From DASXYU01 sp036502295 (GTDB lineage Bacteria; Actinomycetota; Actinomycetes; Mycobacteriales; Jatrophihabitantaceae): DNA of 46,781 nt. Under the pieces are notes generated by a model, which was not told the origin of the DNA, ran no database searches, and saw only the letters and a list, made by a program, of their open reading frames with translations. Positions within the stretch are counted from its first letter, which is position 1; the number at the start of each line of letters is the position of its first letter. The position numbers and the translations under genes are program-made. Positions 1-8,014 of this stretch are shown here, in pieces. The DNA lies in the NCBI GenBank assembly GCA_036502295.1, contig DASXYU010000039.1, positions 1-46,781 of the forward strand, written 5' to 3'.

Positions 1-486
1 CTCGACGAAGTCTGGGCACTGCTCACTGACCTGGAACGGTGGCCCGACTGGACCGCATCCACCGTACAGATCACCCGGCTCGACACCGGGCCTGTGACAG
101 TCGGGAGCCGAGCTTGGGTTCGTCAACCCAAAGGGCGCCCACTGCTCTGGACCGTCACCGACCTCGAGCCGCATCGATCGTTCAGCTGGACGGCATCGAG
201 TACAGGCCTGGGGTTCACCGCTGGCCACCTCCTCAGACCGACATCGGGCGGCGTCCACGCGATCCTGAGTTTCGAGCTCAACGGGCCAATGGCCTGGCTC
301 GTCTCACTTCTCGTCGGCTCCCGCATCCGACGCTACGTCGATCAGGAGGCGGATGGCCTCAGACAGGCGGCAGAGCTTCGCATGAGGGGCGAAGGAGCCC
401 GCGACCGGACCACCTGGCCTGCGCGGCGCGGAGCCGGGCGACGACCCGGACGACCCAACGGGGCGTATGAAGGAGAGGGACGATGA
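1..486 (+). CDS. SRPBCC-family protein, 5' end outside window
   Basis: The reading frame is open from base 1 and ends with TGA at 484-486, so the N-terminus is missing. The first visible residues, LDEVWALLTDLERWPDWTAS, are the typical opening of the START/polyketide-cyclase (SRPBCC) fold: the first helix followed by the W-P-x-W turn. Later segments (TVGSRAWVRQPKGRP, SFSWTASSTGLGF, HAILSFELNGPMAWLVSLL) fit the remaining beta strands and the long C-terminal helix that close the hydrophobic ligand pocket. Proteins of this fold bind lipids or aromatic ligands; neither the ligand nor a reaction can be read here. The stop overlaps the next start (ATGA at 483-486), so the two SRPBCC genes are probably translated together. 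Confidence 0.75.
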   Translation, partial: LDEVWALLTDLERWPDWTASTVQITRLDTGPVTVGSRAWVRQPKGRPLLWTVTDLEPHRSFSWTASSTGLGFTAGHLLRPTSGGVHAILSFELNGPMAWLVSLLVGSRIRRYVDQEADGLRQAAELRMRGEGARDRTTWPARRGAGRRPGRPNGAYEGEGR

Positions 487-995
487 TCGGCGACCGGTGG
501 GGAGTGACCGACGAGGAGGTCCGACGGCACTACCCATGTGACGACCTCGTCACCGCACCGGTGCTGCAGGCCTGGCGCGGCGTCACTGTGCGGGCTTCGA
601 CACGCGAGATCTGGCCATGGATGGGCCAAATCAGGCTCGCGCCGTACTCCTACGACTGGATCGACAACCGGGGCCGACGCTCACCGCAGGAGCTACGTGG
701 GCTGGCCGATCCCAGGCCCGGTGAGCCCTTCACGCGATCGGGCGGCCGGCCCCTCGGGCGCATCGTCGATGTACAGCCAGGGCATCAGCTTACCGCCCGC
801 ATCATGGACGCCGTCATGTCCTACGTCTTGATTCCAACCGGCGACACGTCGCGGCTCGTCCTGAAGATGGCCGTGCCGCGCGGTCGATTGCGCGCGCCAT
901 TCCTCTGCGTGGGTGACCTCGTCATGGCCCGCCGGCAGCTGCTCAACCTCAAAGCACTGGCCGAGCGGCCGATCGATCACCAGACCCGGCCATGA
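483..995 (+). CDS. SRPBCC-like protein, coupled to the preceding gene
   Basis: 170 residues, starting at an ATG that overlaps the upstream stop by 4 nt, with AGGAGAGG just before it as ribosome binding site. It begins MIGDRWGVTDEEVRRHYPCD and continues with VRASTREIWPWMGQIR and APYSYDWIDN, the pattern of a branch of the SRPBCC superfamily in which the strand after the first helix carries a YSYDW-type motif. The C-terminal part (LVMARRQLLNLKALAE) is a long helix, as expected for the fold. It probably binds a small hydrophobic ligand. No catalytic residues can be assigned, so family membership is moderately sure and function unknown. Position next to another SRPBCC gene suggests a shared role or a heteromer. 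Confidence 0.65.
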   Translation: MIGDRWGVTDEEVRRHYPCDDLVTAPVLQAWRGVTVRASTREIWPWMGQIRLAPYSYDWIDNRGRRSPQELRGLADPRPGEPFTRSGGRPLGRIVDVQPGHQLTARIMDAVMSYVLIPTGDTSRLVLKMAVPRGRLRAPFLCVGDLVMARRQLLNLKALAERPIDHQTRP

Positions 996-1115
996 CCCCT
1001 CCGGTAATCAGGTCACTGCTCTGCTCGAACGACCCTCCAGGCAGGGTCCCTTGTCGGCGACCGGTGAGTTTGGCTGGCCGGGGCGTATGCTCCTCACCCG
1101 CGGGTCGGGGCTGAC

Positions 1116-1548
1116 GTGCTGATCGCCGGCGCGGTACACCTGGACGAGGTCCTCGACGACCTGTCAGCGCCGCGACCGGATCGTCCACTCCGAGGCGGAC
1201 TTCCAGCTTGCGCTGGCGTGGCAGATCCAGCAGCGCGACGCCGCGATGCTCGTGCGGCTCGAGACACGGCCAGCGGCTGGTGTGCATCTGGACTTGGCGT
1301 TCTCGCGACCCGACCTAGTTCGTTCGACCGCGATCGAGCTGAAGTATTTGACCCGAGCTTGGAGTGGCGTGGTCGACGGCGAGCGGTACGAGCTGAAGGA
1401 CCACGGCGCCCAGGACATTCGCGCATACCACGTCGTGAAGGACATCGTCCGCGTCGAGAAGTTCATCGCCGGGCGGGACGGGGCCGACGGCGCCGTGAGC
1501 AGGATGCCGCGCGCGTATGCCGAGGACGTGGTCAGCGCGGGCCGCTAG
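1116..1548 (+). pseudogene. Decayed gene for a PD-(D/E)XK-like protein
   Basis: From about 1181 to 1548 one frame reads a recognisable protein core: HSEADFQLALAWQIQ, then GVHLDLAF, then AIELKYLT, then DHGAQDIRAYHVVKDI. Asp in HLDL followed some 15 residues later by E-L-K matches the D-x(n)-E-x-K signature of PD-(D/E)XK nuclease folds. This frame has no start codon before an internal ATG at 1246. A plausible N-terminus (GTG at 1116, then HLDEVLDDLSA) lies in a different frame and would join near 1165-1185, so a frameshift is likely. The C-terminus stops abruptly at 1548, 28 bases before glmS. I read it as a frameshifted and truncated remnant, though a short expressed product from 1246 cannot be excluded. 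The rest of 996-1576 holds only a weak 5-bp hairpin near 1032-1047. Confidence 0.5.
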
Positions 1549-1576
1549 ACCAATCCGGGACCGTATCCTTGACGGC

Positions 1577-3421
1577 ATGTGCGGCATCGTCGGCTACGTC
1601 GGCCCTCGTCCGGCGCTCGACGTGGTGGTCGAAGGGCTGCGACGTCTGGAGTACCGCGGTTATGACAGCGCCGGCGTCGCGGTGATCGACAGCGCCAACA
1701 CGCTGCAAACAGCCAAGAAGGCCGGCCGGATCGAGAACCTCGAGAAGGAACTCGGCTCGCTGACCATCACCGGGAGCACAGGCATCGGCCACACGCGTTG
1801 GGCGACCCACGGGGCCCCGACCGACCGCAATGCGCACCCGCATGTCGACGAGGACGGCCGCGTCGCGGTGATCCACAACGGCATCATCGAAAACTTCGCC
1901 GAACTGCGGGCTGAGCTTGAAACTGCGGGCGTGGAATTCAGCAGCGAGACCGACACCGAGGTCGTGGCCCATCTCGTGGGTGCGCTGCTGCGCGAGGGCG
2001 TGCCGCTGGCTGGGGCGACGCGGACGGTCTGCCGTCGTCTTGTCGGCGCGTTCACGCTGGTGCTCGTCGACCGGGAGCACCCCGAGTCGGTGGTGGCAGC
2101 GCGACGCAACTCCCCGCTCGTCCTCGGAGTGGGTGACGGCGAGACGTTCCTCGGCAGCGACGTTGCCGCGTTCATCGAGTACACGCGCGAGGCCGTCGAA
2201 CTCGGCCAGGACCAGATCGTCGAGATCACCCAGACCGGCTACACGATCACCGATCTGGACGGCGTCTCCGCGGACGGCAAACACTTCCACGTCGACTGGG
2301 ACCTCGCCGCCGCCGAGAAGGGCGGTTACGACTTCTTCATGCTGAAGGAGATCGAGGAGCAGCCCGACGCGGTGGCGGACACACTCCGTGGGCACTTCGT
2401 CGACGGGCAGATCGTCCTCGACGAGCAGCGCCTCGATGCGCAGGAGTTGCGCGATATCGACAAGGTCTTCGTCGTCGCGTGCGGCACCGCCTATCACGTG
2501 GGGTTGATCGGTAAACACGCCATCGAGCACTGGACACGAATGCCGGTCGAGGTCGAGATGGCCAGTGAGTTCCGCTACCGCGACCCGGTGCTCGATCGTC
2601 AGACGCTCGTCATCGCGATCAGCCAGTCGGGCGAGACCGCCGACACGCTCGAGGCGGTGCGGCACGCGCGCGGGCAGGGCGCCAAGGTGCTGGCGATCTG
2701 CAACACCAACGGTGCGCAGATCCCGCGTGAGTCCAACGCCGTGCTCTACACGCACGCCGGTCCGGAGATCGGGGTGGCAGCCACGAAGACCTACGCGGCG
2801 CAGGTCGCCGCGGTCGAACTCGTCGGACTGGCGTTGGCGCAGGCGCGCGGCACCAAGTACGGCGACGAGATCGCGCGGGAGTTCGCGGCGCTCGTCGCGA
2901 TCCCGAAGCACATCGCGACGGTGCTTGCCGGTATGGGGCAGGTGCGTGAGATCGCCCGCGAGATCGCCGATGCCAAGGTCATCCTCTTCCTGGGGCGGCA
3001 CGTCGGGTACCCGGTGGCGCTGGAAGGCGCCTTGAAGCTGAAAGAGCTCGCCTACATGCACGCTGAGGGCTTTCCTGCCGGCGAGCTGAAGCACGGCCCG
3101 ATCGCATTGATCGAGGAGGGCCTGCCCGTGGTCGTGGTGATGCCATCGCCACGGGGCCGTCCCGTACTGCACCAGAAGATGGGTAGCAATATCGCGGAGG
3201 TCAAGGCCCGCGGCGCCCTCACCATCGTCATCGCCGAACAGGGTGACGCGGTGGCGCGTACTTACGCCGATCACCTCATCGAGATCCCCGCGGTGCCCAC
3301 GCTGCTCGCTCCGTTCATCGCGACCGTGCCGCTGCAAGTGCTTGCCGCCGAGATCGCGCGGAGCCGCGGCTACGACATCGACAAGCCCAGGAACCTCGCC
3401 AAGTCGGTGACAGTCGAATAA
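1577..3421 (+). CDS. glmS: Glutamine--fructose-6-phosphate aminotransferase (isomerizing)
   Basis: 614 residues, full length for the family. It makes glucosamine-6-phosphate from fructose-6-phosphate and glutamine, the first step towards UDP-GlcNAc and peptidoglycan, in the cytosol. The start at 1577 gives MCGIVGYVG, so that Cys2 becomes the N-terminal nucleophile of the class II amidotransferase domain after Met removal; an upstream in-frame ATG at 1517 would bury it. RRLEYRGYDSAGVA and GHTRWATHG are glutaminase-domain motifs. Two SIS sugar-isomerase domains follow (ACGTAYHVG and ISQSGETADTLEA around residues 300-360; FLGRHVGYPVALEGALKLKE around 470-490). The C-terminus, DIDKPRNLAKSVTVE, is the conserved family ending. 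The context with acpS, nnr and alr is the usual actinobacterial cell-wall and housekeeping cluster. Confidence 0.97.
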   Translation: MCGIVGYVGPRPALDVVVEGLRRLEYRGYDSAGVAVIDSANTLQTAKKAGRIENLEKELGSLTITGSTGIGHTRWATHGAPTDRNAHPHVDEDGRVAVIHNGIIENFAELRAELETAGVEFSSETDTEVVAHLVGALLREGVPLAGATRTVCRRLVGAFTLVLVDREHPESVVAARRNSPLVLGVGDGETFLGSDVAAFIEYTREAVELGQDQIVEITQTGYTITDLDGVSADGKHFHVDWDLAAAEKGGYDFFMLKEIEEQPDAVADTLRGHFVDGQIVLDEQRLDAQELRDIDKVFVVACGTAYHVGLIGKHAIEHWTRMPVEVEMASEFRYRDPVLDRQTLVIAISQSGETADTLEAVRHARGQGAKVLAICNTNGAQIPRESNAVLYTHAGPEIGVAATKTYAAQVAAVELVGLALAQARGTKYGDEIAREFAALVAIPKHIATVLAGMGQVREIAREIADAKVILFLGRHVGYPVALEGALKLKELAYMHAEGFPAGELKHGPIALIEEGLPVVVVMPSPRGRPVLHQKMGSNIAEVKARGALTIVIAEQGDAVARTYADHLIEIPAVPTLLAPFIATVPLQVLAAEIARSRGYDIDKPRNLAKSVTVE

Positions 3422-3508
3422 CGTCAGGATGAGTGAAACTCGAAGCGCGAAGCGCTGAGGATTGGAACGAATCACCGATGAGCGCTTGCGCGAAGAGGAA
3501 CTGACAGA

Positions 3509-4486
3509 GTGACTGATACCCGCGATGTTGATCTACTGATCGTCGGTGCTGGGCCGGTGGGCCTCTTCGGGGCCTTCTACGCCGGTGTCCGCACCCTGTC
3601 GACGATCATCGTCGATTCGCTGGAGGAACCCGGCGGGCAGATCACCGCGATGTATCCGGAGAAGGCGATCATCGACGTCGCCGGCTTCCCGTCGATCAAG
3701 GGTCGCGATCTCGTCGAATCCCTCGTCGCCCAAGCCGCACCGCACAAGCCGGAATACCTGCTCGGCCACCAAACGGGCGAACTCACCACGAAGGAGGACG
3801 GAACGTTCGTCGTCCTCACGGACAAGGGCGTCGAGATCAACGCACGCGCCATCGTCATCACCGGTGGCATCGGTACCTTCACCCCCCGTCCGCTGCCTGC
3901 CGGGGGCGAGTACCTCGGCCGCGGCCTGCTGCACTTCGTCACCGACCCGACGTCGTGTGAGGGTCAGGACGTGGTGGTCGTCGGCGGCGGTGACTCGGCG
4001 CTCGACTGGGCGCTGATGCTGCTGCCCATCGCGAAGTCGGTGAGCCTCGTCCACCGTCGCGGCGAGTTCCGTGCCCACCCGCACTCCGTAGAGCAGGTGC
4101 TTGCCTCGCCGGTGCAGGTATTCACCGATGCGCAGGTCGCCGCGGTGCGTGGCGAGCCGTCGATCACCGAAGTGGACATCGACGTGAAGGGCGAGATCAC
4201 GACGCTGCCCTGTCACAAACTGGTGGCCGCGCTCGGTTTCACCGCGAACCTCGGGCCGCTGGAGTCGTGGGGTCTCGACATCCACAAGCGCTCGATCATG
4301 GTCGACTCCGCGGGGCGGACCAATGTGCCGGGCATCTTCGCCGCCGGCGACATCGTCGAGTACCCGGGCAAGGTGAAGCTCATCGTCAGTGGCTTCGGTG
4401 AGGTCGCCACTGCGGTGAACAACGTCGCCGCCTACCTCAACCCGAACGTCTCGGCCTTCCCCGGGCACCTCTCCGACTACTCCTGA
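3509..4486 (+). CDS. Ferredoxin--NADP+ reductase, thioredoxin-reductase-like (type 2)
   Basis: 325 residues from a GTG. It is expected to pass electrons between NADPH and ferredoxin (or flavodoxin) through FAD. The N-terminal FAD-binding Rossmann motif is LLIVGAGPVGLFGAFYAG (about residues 9-26), and EEPGGQITAMYPEK is characteristic of the YumC-like FNR branch. The NADP-binding motif is VVVVGGGDSALDWAL in mid-protein, and the C-terminal FAD motif is GIFAAGDIVEYPGK. The redox-active CxxC of true thioredoxin reductases is absent, which supports the FNR assignment. It lies 87 nt after glmS and 16 nt before acpS. The partner ferredoxin is not in this window. Confidence 0.88.
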   Translation: MTDTRDVDLLIVGAGPVGLFGAFYAGVRTLSTIIVDSLEEPGGQITAMYPEKAIIDVAGFPSIKGRDLVESLVAQAAPHKPEYLLGHQTGELTTKEDGTFVVLTDKGVEINARAIVITGGIGTFTPRPLPAGGEYLGRGLLHFVTDPTSCEGQDVVVVGGGDSALDWALMLLPIAKSVSLVHRRGEFRAHPHSVEQVLASPVQVFTDAQVAAVRGEPSITEVDIDVKGEITTLPCHKLVAALGFTANLGPLESWGLDIHKRSIMVDSAGRTNVPGIFAAGDIVEYPGKVKLIVSGFGEVATAVNNVAAYLNPNVSAFPGHLSDYS

Positions 4487-4502
4487 TCGCGCGGGGCATC
4501 AG

Positions 4503-4877
4503 GTGATCGTCGGCGTCGGTATCGACGTAGTCCCGGTGCGACGCTTCACGGAGACGTTGGAACGCACCCCGGGCCTGCTCGAGCGTCTCTTCACGAGCGC
4601 CGAGCAGGGGACGTCCTCGGGCGGGGTTCGCTCGCCGGAGTCACTCGCGGCCCGGTTCGCTGCGAAGGAAGCTCTGTCGAAAGCATTGGGTGGTGGCGGC
4701 GGCATGCACTGGACCGACGCGGAGGTCGTCGTCGACGATGTCGGCCGTCCTTCTCTCGTGGTGAGCGGGACGGTTGCCGAGCGGGCAGCGTCGCTGGGAG
4801 TGAGCAGCTGGCACGTCTCGCTCTCGCACGACGGGGGTATCGCGTCTGCCGTCGTCATCGCGGAGAGCGCCGGCTGA
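4503..4877 (+). CDS. acpS: Holo-[acyl-carrier-protein] synthase
   Basis: 124 residues from a GTG. AcpS transfers 4'-phosphopantetheine from CoA to a serine of apo-ACP, activating fatty-acid synthesis. The Mg2+/CoA-binding motif GIDVVPVRRF contains Asp8, and ARFAAKEALSKAL contains Glu56; these are the two catalytic acidic residues of the family. FTSAEQ and WHVSLSHDGGIASAVVIAE are also conserved positions. Length and motifs are normal. Its TGA (4875-4877) overlaps the ATG of the first of three 14-bp repeats that bridge it to the next gene, so downstream translation is probably linked to acpS translation. Confidence 0.93.
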   Translation: MIVGVGIDVVPVRRFTETLERTPGLLERLFTSAEQGTSSGGVRSPESLAARFAAKEALSKALGGGGGMHWTDAEVVVDDVGRPSLVVSGTVAERAASLGVSSWHVSLSHDGGIASAVVIAESAG

Positions 4878-4918
4878 TGAGCACAGGGTCATGAGCACAG
4901 GGTCATGAGCACAGGGTC
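4877..4918 (+). repeat. Three perfect 14-bp tandem repeats forming overlapping mini-ORFs
   Basis: ATGAGCACAGGGTC is present three times without a mismatch (4877-4890, 4891-4904, 4905-4918). Because 14 is not a multiple of three, each copy opens its own frame. ATG AGC ACA GGG TCA TGA encodes MSTGS, and each stop overlaps the next ATG as ATGA. The first ATG overlaps the acpS stop (TGATG) and the last mini-ORF stop overlaps the ATG of the NAD(P)HX repair gene at 4919. The result is an unbroken chain of stop/start overlaps from acpS to that gene. It could be a replication-slippage expansion of one ATGA junction, or a translational delay. That the overlaps exist is certain; a function is inference. 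Confidence 0.9.
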
Positions 4919-6334
4919 ATGAAGGGCGTTTACTCGGTCGCGCAGGTACGCGCCGCAGAAGACGCGGCGTCGGCCACCTCGCCCGACGGAGTGCTGATGC
5001 AGCGGGCCGCCACCGCACTGGCGAGCGAGTGCGTGCGGCTGCTCCGGGCGCGCACCGGCCGTGTCTACGGCGCGGACGTCGTCGTGCTGATCGGCTCGGG
5101 AAACAACGGTGGTGACGCCCTGTACGCAGGGGCGGCGCTCGCGCGGCGCGGAGCTCGGGTGGCTGCGCTGCTCGTCGACGACGGGCGGGTGCACGGTGCC
5201 GGACTAGCCGCGCTTCGCGCCGCGGGAGGACGAGTCGGTGCGCAGACACCCGCACCTGACCTCGTCATCGACGGATTGCTCGGTATCGGAGGACGCGGCG
5301 GGCTCACCGGCCGCGCCGCGGAGCTCGCGGAGACCTACGCCGATGTCTTCACCGTGGCCGTCGACGTCCCCTCCGGGGTCGAGACCGACACCGGGTATGC
5401 GCCTGGCGCTGCTGTGCAGGCCGACGTGACGGTGACCTTCGGCTGCCTCAAGCCGGGCGTCGTCCTCGGGGCAGGAGCTGAGCTTGCCGGCTCGGTACTC
5501 CTTGCAGACATCGGACTACCGCTGCCTACGGCGGAGTGTTTCGTCCCTGAGGCCCATGACATCGCAGCGTTGCTGCCGGAGCCGATGGCGGCCGATGACA
5601 AGTACTCACGCGGCGTCACCGGCGTCGCGGCAGGCTCCGCCGCGTATCCCGGCGCCGCGGTGCTGGCAACCGGTGCAGCGCTGCACGGCGGCGGCATGGT
5701 CCGCTACGCGGGGCATGCCGCCGGAGGGGTCGGGCCGCGCTATCCCGAGGTGGTGGTCTCGGAGCCCGACGCGCGCGTGCAGGCGTGGGTCGTCGGCCCA
5801 GGGATCGGCCTCGACGCCGATGCAGTCGCGCTGCTGGTGGCCGTTCTCGACAGTGACGTGCCGGTGCTCGTCGACGCCGATGCGATCACGCTTCTCGCCG
5901 AGCGTCCTGAGCTCTTGGCGCGGCGTAGCGCCCCGACCGTCCTCACCCCGCACGACCGGGAGTTCGCCCGTATCGCCCCGGAGGCGGCCACGCTGCTGGC
6001 GACCAATCGTCTTGGCGCCGCGCGGGCGGCGGCGGCAGCGCTCGATGCGGTCGTGCTGCTGAAGGGGTCGGCGACGATCGTCGCCGACCCCGGAGGAACC
6101 GCCTACGTGAACCCGACCGGCACGCCGTGGCTTGCGACGGCCGGCAGCGGTGACGTCCTCGCCGGTTACATCGGCTCACTGCTCGCCTCGGGGCTCCCTG
6201 CGCCCCTTGCCGCCGCGGCCGGCGCCTACGTGCACGGGGTCGCGGGGCAGCTCGCTGCAGCCGACGGTCCACCCACCAGCGCGGATGTCCTCGCCGCGCT
6301 GCGTCCCGCGATTCACTCGGTCGCCCTCGCCTGA
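4919..6334 (+). CDS. nnr: Bifunctional NAD(P)HX epimerase / ADP-dependent dehydratase
   Basis: 471 residues, the usual size of the fused enzyme. It repairs hydrated NADH and NADPH: the N-terminal YjeF_N domain interconverts R- and S-NAD(P)HX and the C-terminal ribokinase-like domain dehydrates the S form. The N-terminal domain (about 1-210) starts MKGVYSVAQVRAAEDAA, has the loop IGSGNNGGDALYAG and the segment VAVDVPSGVETDTG. The C-terminal domain (about 220-471) has VVGPGIG, LVDADAIT, TPHDREFARI and the catalytic GSGD at 409-412 in ATAGSGDVLAGYIG. Translation probably starts by reinitiation at the ATGA junction with the last MSTGS mini-ORF. Confidence 0.93.
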   Translation: MKGVYSVAQVRAAEDAASATSPDGVLMQRAATALASECVRLLRARTGRVYGADVVVLIGSGNNGGDALYAGAALARRGARVAALLVDDGRVHGAGLAALRAAGGRVGAQTPAPDLVIDGLLGIGGRGGLTGRAAELAETYADVFTVAVDVPSGVETDTGYAPGAAVQADVTVTFGCLKPGVVLGAGAELAGSVLLADIGLPLPTAECFVPEAHDIAALLPEPMAADDKYSRGVTGVAAGSAAYPGAAVLATGAALHGGGMVRYAGHAAGGVGPRYPEVVVSEPDARVQAWVVGPGIGLDADAVALLVAVLDSDVPVLVDADAITLLAERPELLARRSAPTVLTPHDREFARIAPEAATLLATNRLGAARAAAAALDAVVLLKGSATIVADPGGTAYVNPTGTPWLATAGSGDVLAGYIGSLLASGLPAPLAAAAGAYVHGVAGQLAAADGPPTSADVLAALRPAIHSVALA

Positions 6335-6350
6335 GCGGCAAGATAGAGGC

Positions 6351-7457
6351 ATGTCTCACGCCGAAGCTGTCATCGACCTCGCCGCCATCACGCAGAACGT
6401 GGCGACGCTGACGTCGCGTACCGCTGCTGAGGTGATGGCTGTGGTGAAGGCCGACGGCTATGGGCACGGACTGCTCGACTCGGCGCAAGCGGCCATGGCG
6501 GGAGGTGCGACCTGGCTCGGCGTCGCGACGCTCGACGAGGCCCTGCGGCTCCGCGCGGCAGACGTCACCGTTCCGGTCTTCTCGTGGCTCTGGTCACCGA
6601 GTGAGACCGATGAGGTCGACGCCGCGGTCGCGGACCAGATCGACCTCTCCGTCTCCTCGCTCTGGCAGCTCACCGCGGTGCGCGAGGCGGCGGAGGACGC
6701 GGCCACTACCGCCCGCGTGCACCTCAAGATCGATACCGGCCTGTCGCGCAACGGCGCCTACGTCACCGAGTGGCCGGAGCTCCTCGCGGCGGCGGCGAAG
6801 GCGCAGGCTGCGGGCGAGATCGACGTGGTGGGCATCTGGAGCCATCTCGCCTGTGCCGACGAGCCGGGAAGCCCGGTGACCGATCGGCAGCTCGCCGCCT
6901 TCGAGGAGGCGCTCACGGTCGCCGCCCGTGAAGGCATCACGCCGCGATACCGGCACGTCGCCAATTCGGCGGCGGCGCTCGCGATACCGGCAGCCCACTA
7001 CGACCTCGTCCGTCCTGGCATCGCGATCTACGGTCTCTCGCCGCTGGCCGAGACGTATGGGCTGCGTCCTGCGATGACGCTGCGCGCCGAGATCGCGAAC
7101 GTGAAGCGGGTCCGCGCCGGCGAGGGCGTCTCCTACAGCCATCTCTATACGACGCTGCGCGAGACGACGCTCGCACTCGTGCCGCTCGGCTACGCCGATG
7201 GCATCCCGCGCAATGCGACCAACGTCGGTCCGGTGTCGATCAACGGATCGCGCTTCACCGTCGCCGGTCGCGTCTGCATGGATCAGTTCGTCGTGGACGT
7301 CGGCGACCTTCCGGTCGCCGCGGGTGACACGGCCGTCCTCTTCGGCACCGGGGAGGACGGCACACCCACCGCACACGACTGGGCGGAGGCAGTCGGCACG
7401 ATCCACTACGAGATCGTGACGCGTCTCGGTGCGCGTATCCCGCGGACGTATGTATGA
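6351..7457 (+). CDS. alr: Alanine racemase
   Basis: 368 residues; the ATG at 6351 is preceded by GATAGAGGC and lies 16 nt after the previous stop. It interconverts L- and D-alanine for peptidoglycan. PLP is bound by Lys33 in AVVKADGYGHG, and the second catalytic base is Tyr262 in GEGVSYSHLY, both standard for family III fold racemases. The N-terminal TIM barrel contains LKIDTGLSRNG and WSHLACAD. The C-terminal beta domain has VPLGYADGIPR and RVCMDQFVVDVGD. The stop overlaps the start of tsaE by 4 nt. Neighbours glmS and alr both feed the cell wall. Confidence 0.96.
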   Translation: MSHAEAVIDLAAITQNVATLTSRTAAEVMAVVKADGYGHGLLDSAQAAMAGGATWLGVATLDEALRLRAADVTVPVFSWLWSPSETDEVDAAVADQIDLSVSSLWQLTAVREAAEDAATTARVHLKIDTGLSRNGAYVTEWPELLAAAAKAQAAGEIDVVGIWSHLACADEPGSPVTDRQLAAFEEALTVAAREGITPRYRHVANSAAALAIPAAHYDLVRPGIAIYGLSPLAETYGLRPAMTLRAEIANVKRVRAGEGVSYSHLYTTLRETTLALVPLGYADGIPRNATNVGPVSINGSRFTVAGRVCMDQFVVDVGDLPVAAGDTAVLFGTGEDGTPTAHDWAEAVGTIHYEIVTRLGARIPRTYV

Positions 7458-8014
7458 AGCAGCCGCGGTACCGCCTCAGCGCCGAGCAGCGAGATGCGCT
7501 GTCGACCGCGACCGTCGAGCTGCCGACGCTGCAGGAGACGCACGACTTCGGCGAACAGCTGGCATCGATACTGCGCGCCGGTGATCTACTCGTCCTCACC
7601 GGGCCGTTGGGTGCGGGCAAGACCGCGCTGGTGCAGGGAATCGGCCTCGGCCTTGGGGTGAGCGATGCGATCACGTCACCGACCTTCGTCATCGCGCGCG
7701 TGCATCGAGGTCGACTCCCATTGGTGCATGTCGATGCCTACCGACTCGGTTCGCTCGACGAGGTGGACGACCTGGACCTCGACGTCGACACGGCCGACGC
7801 CGTGACGGCGGTGGAGTGGGGCGCCGGGCTTGTCGAGCAGTTGGCCGAGTCGCGCTTGGAGATCGCGCTCTCGCGCACCGAGACGTCAGAGGTGAGGACG
7901 GTGGTGCTGAGGCCGGTCGGTGGTGACTGGGCGCAGCGCCTGAGCGACTTCGTGAACTATGTCGGTGACTTCGTGAAAGGGGGAGGCGCCAGTGACGATC
8001 ATTCCGATCATTGA
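7454..8014 (+). CDS. tsaE: tRNA N6-threonylcarbamoyladenosine biosynthesis ATPase TsaE
   Basis: 186 residues, ATG overlapping the alr stop by 4 nt. TsaE is the P-loop ATPase that drives the TsaB-TsaD complex in forming t6A at position 37 of ANN-reading tRNAs. The Walker A motif is GPLGAGKT at residues 50-57. The family motif SPTF lies at 75-78, HVDAYRLGS at 92-100 and AVEWG further on. An extra 20-residue N-terminal tail precedes the usual start of the domain. The last 23 nt overlap the next gene in another frame, so the two genes are tightly linked. Confidence 0.93.
   Translation: MKQPRYRLSAEQRDALSTATVELPTLQETHDFGEQLASILRAGDLLVLTGPLGAGKTALVQGIGLGLGVSDAITSPTFVIARVHRGRLPLVHVDAYRLGSLDEVDDLDLDVDTADAVTAVEWGAGLVEQLAESRLEIALSRTETSEVRTVVLRPVGGDWAQRLSDFVNYVGDFVKGGGASDDHSDH

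Noticed and set aside
1532..3475. 647-codon open frame on the minus strand across glmS
   Set aside because: It is antisense to a full-length, motif-complete glmS. Its composition (very rich in Arg, Asp, His and Val) is the typical shadow of a high-GC gene.
3422..3508. Possible hairpin (AAGCGCT/AGCGCTT) between glmS and the reductase gene
   Set aside because: The stem is only 7 bp with a loop of more than 20 nt and no T-run, so a terminator call is not supported.
4877..4918. Short tandem repeat as a CRISPR or iteron array
   Set aside because: Units are 14 bp without spacers, and the stop/start overlaps explain the pattern better.
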